Positions 61,211 through 64,000 of a stretch of DNA of 64,000 bases are shown in pieces. The notes beneath the pieces are model-generated. The model did not search any database. It was not told where the DNA came from and saw only the letters and a program-made list of their open reading frames with translations. Where the stretch lies: assembly GCA_019916065.1 (NCBI GenBank), contig CM034240.1, positions 33,431,149 to 33,495,148 on the forward strand, read 5' to 3'. The position numbers and the translations under genes were made by a program. The DNA is from Vitellaria paradoxa (Eukaryota > Streptophyta > Magnoliopsida > Ericales > Sapotaceae). Position 1 is the first letter of the stretch. Each line of letters starts with the position of its first letter.

Positions 61211-61247
61211 TTTTTTGTCGGTAAAAATGTGTTTTGTTGTAGTGGAT

Positions 61248-61579
61248 GTTTAGTACTAATTCTTATAGTACTATTCGGGAATTCAATAAGCTAATTCTTG
61301 TCTATGTTTATTTTCTAGGTTGTCCACCTAAACTGAAAACATTATAAATGCTATAACAAACTTTGTAAAAAATTATTTGAAATCTATAAAGACAAATTTA
61401 GGTATCAATAGGAAAATTGGTGTGTTGCTACAAATCATAAATTTCATGTTGGACGAAGTATGAATACTAGAAAGTAAAATCAAGGATTACTTTACAAAAA
61501 ACCATCTACCTGAAAGATTTGTCGTGAAATACTTTTCAAATATAAAAGTTTAGTATCCTTATATGAATTAGTGAATTAA
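61248..61579 (+). pseudogene. ndhK: Chloroplast-derived ndhK, 3' part
   Basis: Continues from 51249: MFSTNSYSTIREFNKLI, then GCPPK (near 61320), NHKFHVGRS (near 61435) and the C-terminus FKYKSLVSLYELVN with the stop TAA at 61577-61579. All of these are recognisable ndhK landmarks. Several frame changes and stops show it is inactive. ndhJ follows about 100 bases later, as in chloroplasts. Confidence 0.9.
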
Positions 61580-61678
61580 ACAAAACACTTTTGTACAGAA
61601 TAACAAGTAGAAGGATCATCATAAATTCATCATAAATATGAAATGCTTATACGAGTAAAAAACAAGAAAGATAAAAAA

Positions 61679-62153
61679 GTTATAGGGTCATTAATCTACT
61701 TGGTAAGTCAAGCATGGGATAATGATATATCTTTGGCCTTTGATTATCAAGGAATTGAGACTTTACAAATAAAGCCCAAAGATTGGTATTCTATTATTGT
61801 CATTTTATATGTATGTGTTACAATTATTTATATTCTCAATGTGCCTATGATATAGCACCTTTTAGCCTAGTGGCTAGTATGTATCGTCTTATAAATATAG
61901 AATATAGTGTAGATCAACTAGATAATGTGTACATAAAAGTATTTGCTATAAGGAGGAATCATACAATTCTATCTGTTTACTAGGTTTCAGAAATTGTAGA
62001 ATTATAAGAATGGTAATCTTATGATATATTAGGAGTCTCTTATGATAGTCATCTGCACTTAAAACATATCTTAGTGCCAAATTTTGGATAAGGTGTCCCT
62101 TATGCAAGGATTATATTTCCCCCAATTTTTTTGAAATACAAGATGCTCATTGA
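61679..62153 (+). pseudogene. ndhJ: Chloroplast-derived ndhJ
   Basis: ndhJ encodes a peripheral subunit (NdhJ, related to NuoC) of the chloroplast NDH complex. The native protein has about 158 residues, and this copy spans 473-475 bp, nearly the full length. The start codon is altered (text TATAGGGTCATT for the usual start). Landmarks: [33 protein letters not shown], and the C-terminus FLKYKMLIE read from EIQDAH with a frame change, closing with a TGA at 62151-62153. Multiple frame changes and stops are present. Confidence 0.9.
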
Positions 62154-62402
62154 ATGATAATAACTAATCTTTACTTTAACAATTTTAGAATTCCAGATAT
62201 TTAAGGATTGTACATTCTGTTCTAGAATAAACAAAGTAATTAAAGTCTCATTTGTCTTATGGTATAGAAAAGCTAAAAAAGAAAAAAAAAGAAAATAGAC
62301 TGTTATTGTGATTCTCAAATTTCAGAGATACTTATTTCGGATGAATTGAGTAAATACGATGGATAAAATAAATCACGCATTAAGAATTTTGTATCAGGCA
62401 CA
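62154..62402 (+). other. Chloroplast-derived spacer after ndhJ
   Basis: AT-rich spacer directly following ndhJ, with text such as CTCAAATTTCAGAGATACTT and GAATTGAGTAAATACGATGG. I judge this plastid-like from memory of ndhJ-trnF spacers, with limited certainty. It ends with ACA (62400-62402), the target duplication of the next CACTA element. Confidence 0.6.
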
Positions 62403-63448
62403 CACTACAAGAAAATGTGTTTACAGTGACAACACAAGTTGTCACTAAAAGTTTGGCCCTTGTCACAAAAACTTTTTAGTGACGATATCAGTGACGACTG
62501 AACGTTGTCGCTTATAATCTCGTTGCTAAAACCTAATGTGACGACAATTTGTTATTGTCACTAAAACTTAACTTTCAGTGACAAGTGCATGCTGTCACAA
62601 AAGAATTACTTTTTGTGACAACTAAACCTCTCACTAATTAATCTATTTAGTAACATAAAATCTTGTCACAAAATCCTATAAAATTGTCACTATAATTTTT
62701 TTCTATTTTTCCAAAATAAATATTTTAATGTGGTGCCACGTGACATTATTTGATAACATGTCATCATGCCACATGGCACCTTGTGTTGTGCCACGTGTTG
62801 ATTTATGATTAGGCCACATGTTAGCCTATTATTAGGCCACGTGTTGACTCTATATTTTTAAGATTTTTGTTGTTGTTGTTGCTGGTGTGTTTGGCCACTA
62901 GGCCAAGCTTTCATTTGTATATATGTTTTACATATTTATATATATGTAAACAAAATGTATCACTTTTGCTGACCAATTGGTCGGGAAAAGTTTACCTTTA
63001 GCGACCAATTGGTCAGGAAAAGTGATAAAATTTTTATTATTTTTATTTAATTATTTTAATTTTTTTATAATCTTTTTGTTGTAGTGTGACAATAAAATTT
63101 GTCACTAAATATTTTCAGTGATGAAAAGTAAATTTTGTCACAATAAAAAAATTTTAATTCCACCAAAAGAGTAAATTTTTTGGCGTCCATTTTTTATAAC
63201 TTTTAGTGTCGAAATTTAGTGACAATAAAATAACTGTCACTGAATATTAATATTTCAGTGACAATAAAATATTTTTGTCACTGAATATTAACGTTTCAGT
63301 GACAATTTATATTACTTGTCACAAAAACAATCTTAAAATATATTTTCAATGACAACAAAAAAATGTTGTCACTAAATACCATATATTAATGACATTATTT
63401 TTTATTGTCACAAAAAACTTGTCACTGTAGCTCTCATTTCTTGTAATG
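62403..63448. mobile_element. Non-autonomous CACTA element (1.05 kb)
   Basis: Begins CACTACAAGAAAATGTGTTT and ends CATTTCTTGTAATG, so the inverted terminus is CAYTACAAGAAA. The flanking triplet is ACA on both sides (62400-62402 and 63449-63451). Subterminal words GTCACTAAAA, TTGTGACAA and CAGTGACAA recur in both orientations. There is no transposase. The subterminal motif (GTCACT/TTGTCAC) differs from that of the 10 kb element, so it belongs to another family. It lies in the plastid-derived spacer. Confidence 0.9.
62688..63086. mobile_element. Second CACTA end nested inside the short CACTA element
   Basis: At 63072-63086 the text CTTTTTGTTGTAGTG is a CACTA right end of the same form as the 10 kb element's. 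It is preceded by GACCAATTGGTCGGGAAAAG and a related copy (62966-63020), which match that family's subterminal motif. A plausible left end CACTATAATTTTTTTC lies at 62688. The flanking triplets (TGT and TGA) match at two of three positions. A deletion derivative of the larger family inserted into the smaller element is the best reading. Confidence 0.5.
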
Positions 63449-63700
63449 ACATCACTTAAATAGTTTTTATAAAATCATGTAAGATTGGATGGCGAAATAG
63501 AATATGAACAATAATACAAAGAATTGAAAAGGGAATGGATTTTTTTTATTTGCAATATATGTTAATTGAATCTTATTCATTCTTATCCTTTAACACTTTT
63601 AGACTAACCCTCTGGGTTTCTTCAATCGACTAATTGAACCTTTCAAATATACATATTTGTTTGAAGTATTAACATTTATAAATATACCTTTGGGTGTAGG
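63449..63700 (+). other. Probable continuation of plastid-derived spacer
   Basis: Follows the second ACA triplet and continues the AT-rich spacer. I cannot verify from memory how far plastid homology extends. No tRNA-Phe gene is seen, so the insert ends before trnF. Confidence 0.45.
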
Positions 63701-64000
63701 ATGATGAAAATGAGTATGTAGGGCCCATTTAAAAACGACCCTTTCCCCTAATTTTTAGCAATCTTTAATTCTCTATATATAATCAAAACTATAAAGTTAT
63801 AAATTATTAAGTATTTATTAATAGTAGTTTGACTATAAAAGGGTACTGATGCCATCGTGCCAATGAGGCGGGTATGAGGAGAGGATCACATTATTCATCC
63901 CCGTCTCATCTCCATTTACCCACCAAATATAATAAAATAGAAACTCTCTTATCCTGGCCATCCATCCCCTCGATGGCATCCCTCTTTTTTTTTTTTTTTT
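63701..64000. other. Intergenic DNA with hAT-like words
   Basis: GATGCCATCG (63849) and GATGGCATCCCTC (63972-63984) form an inverted pair around a segment with GGCGGGTATGAGGAGAGG. These words resemble hAT/MITE ends like those at 16926. The window ends in a poly-T run, so the right boundary is not visible. Confidence 0.35.

Larger units (their letters stand above)
51250..61244 (+). mobile_element. Near-complete CACTA (En/Spm) DNA transposon, 10 kb
   Basis: Starts CACTATAAGAATGCGC and ends TTTTGTTGTAGTG. The flanking triplet is GAT on both sides (51247-51249 and 61245-61247), the 3 bp target duplication typical of CACTA elements. Both ends carry many copies of a GCGACCAAATGGTCGC-like subterminal palindrome. 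Inside are a TNP2-type transposase with the family's domain order and a separate TNPA-like C-terminal gene with coiled coil. Both are on the plus strand and both are damaged. About 3 kb of intron-like sequence precedes the transposase. The element lies inside the plastid-derived ndhK. Confidence 0.96.

Noticed and set aside
61643..61983. Two hypothetical proteins of 66-70 residues
   Set aside because: Both are pieces of the ndhJ pseudogene in different frames.
48255..62402. The window being chloroplast or mitochondrial DNA itself
   Set aside because: The ndh genes are broken and interrupted by nuclear-type CACTA elements and LTRs, and a spliced nuclear Dof gene lies in the same window.
1..64000. 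CRISPR arrays, bacterial operons or phage genes
   Set aside because: No regularly spaced repeats of that kind, and every recognisable feature is of plant nuclear or plastid origin.

Overview
This is an AT-rich, transposon-dominated stretch of a flowering-plant nuclear genome, most likely a eudicot. The evidence is a spliced plant-specific Dof transcription factor gene, Ty3/gypsy retrotransposons with plant-type initiator-Met primer binding sites, CACTA and hAT DNA transposons, foldback elements, and a decayed insert of chloroplast DNA. I see only one gene that looks intact: a CYCLING DOF FACTOR (CDF) on the minus strand. It has two exons (26897-26670 and 23387-22197), a 3.3 kb intron crowded with repeats, a TATA box, and a GA-repeat leader.

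Layout. 1-9 kb has no gene: hAT-like fragments (1455-3720) and a 1.08 kb palindromic foldback element (5350-6425). 9.05-14.52 kb is a complete but inactive Ty3/gypsy retrotransposon with two LTRs of about 526 bp. 14.75-15.7 kb holds a small CACTA-like element and a minisatellite. 16.5-20.5 kb is a nested set of foldback elements with a hAT element inside one arm. 22-27.1 kb is the CDF gene. 28-35 kb holds retroelement LTR fragments, a 2.5 kb solo LTR (30221-32755) and a tandem duplication. 35.86-39.69 kb is a 3.8 kb solo LTR with a perfect AAATG target duplication. 42.6-48.25 kb is a decayed minus-strand Ty3/gypsy element that keeps one LTR.

The most striking part is 48.25-63.7 kb. Here a fragment of the chloroplast operon ndhC-ndhK-ndhJ (a nuclear plastid insert, NUPT) has been split by successive transposons. 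A gypsy element abuts the start of ndhC. A solo LTR (48545-50851, TSD TCTTA/TCCTA) splits ndhC. A nearly complete 10 kb CACTA element (51250-61244, TSD GAT) splits ndhK. A short CACTA element (62403-63448, TSD ACA), itself carrying another CACTA terminus, lies in the spacer after ndhJ. When the transposons are read out, the plastid gene order and direction are restored. The window is therefore a layered record of organelle transfer followed by several rounds of transposition.

All boundaries, reading frames and homologies were read by eye. No database search was run. Family names rest on recognisable motifs.
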